Position numbers and translations under genes: made by a program. 5,429 nt of DNA from Sporomusa sp. GTDB taxonomy: Bacteria; Bacillota_C; Negativicutes; Sporomusales; Sporomusaceae. The notes under the pieces were generated by a model. The model had not been told where the DNA came from and made no database searches. It saw only the letters and a program-made list of their open reading frames with translations. Numbering within the stretch: the stretch's first letter is position 1; the number at the start of each line of letters is the position of its first letter. Shown in pieces: positions 5,326 to 5,429 of this stretch. Location of the stretch: NCBI GenBank assembly GCA_029256645.1, contig JAQSXM010000263.1, positions 1 to 5,429 of the forward strand, written 5' to 3'.

Positions 5326-5429
5326 TTACACCTCACCAACATAGCTATACGTATATTTGTGAAATACTACTTGCCCGTCTTTGCTATATTTTTCAAACAG
5401 CGCCGTCAAACCAACAATAAATGCTTGAA
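5326..5429 (-). CDS. C-terminal end of an unidentified gene, cut by the window edge
   Basis: One minus-strand frame is open from the window end to a TAA at 5328-5326 and encodes 33 residues, beginning QAFIVGLTALFEKYSKDG and ending TYSYVGEV; the other two frames are stopped early. The stop lies only two bases before the GTG of the QueG-like gene, which points to translational coupling and one operon. The fragment is too short for me to assign a family. Confidence 0.55.
   Translation of the reverse strand, partial: QAFIVGLTALFEKYSKDGQVVFHKYTYSYVGEV

Noticed and set aside
1..5429. CRISPR arrays, tRNA or rRNA genes, complete insertion sequences
   Set aside because: No regularly spaced direct repeats, no tRNA cloverleaf pattern, no rRNA-like stretch and no transposase-sized frame were seen on either strand.

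Overview
The window looks like chromosome of a low- to mid-GC Gram-positive anaerobe, most likely a clostridial Firmicute of the Desulfitobacterium/Peptococcaceae type. This is an inference from strong AGGAGG-type ribosome binding sites, sigma-A-like promoter boxes, a U-tailed terminator and the gene repertoire. No rRNA or other marker gene is present to confirm it. Every supported gene lies on the minus strand, so transcription runs from high to low coordinates.

Right part (5429 to about 3650): a tightly packed, visibly AT-rich gene string. It begins with the C-terminal end of an unidentified gene cut by the window edge. Two bases later comes a QueG-like double [4Fe-4S] cluster protein, then a GNAT-family acetyltransferase, then a frameshifted and truncated remnant of a class I SAM-dependent methyltransferase that keeps its own ribosome binding site. 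The last remnant runs into about 130 bp without genes that may be a scar of a mobile element.

Middle part (about 3520 to 2909): no gene of normal size. A good minus-strand sigma-A promoter (TTGACA, 17 nt, TAATAT) is followed by about 200 nt with many inverted repeats and an excellent intrinsic terminator. A 7-bp closing helix can be drawn, and its 3' strand could instead form a local hairpin next to the terminator. This resembles a riboswitch or attenuator leader, or a stand-alone small RNA; I could not match it to a known family. Past the terminator are a purine-rich stretch, a chain of very short stop-start ORFs ending in a possible 34-residue membrane microprotein, and a second, weaker promoter candidate.

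Left part (2908 to 98): a three-gene ABC importer operon of the nitrate/sulfonate/taurine (SsuAC/TauAC) class: permease, a second different permease, and a periplasmic-type binding protein anchored by an N-terminal membrane segment. No ATPase is in the window, so the transporter must use one encoded elsewhere. The operon ends at a large two-part inverted repeat directly after the last stop codon. The substrate cannot be read from the sequence. If the structured leader is a regulatory RNA, its ligand would be a reasonable first guess for the transported compound.
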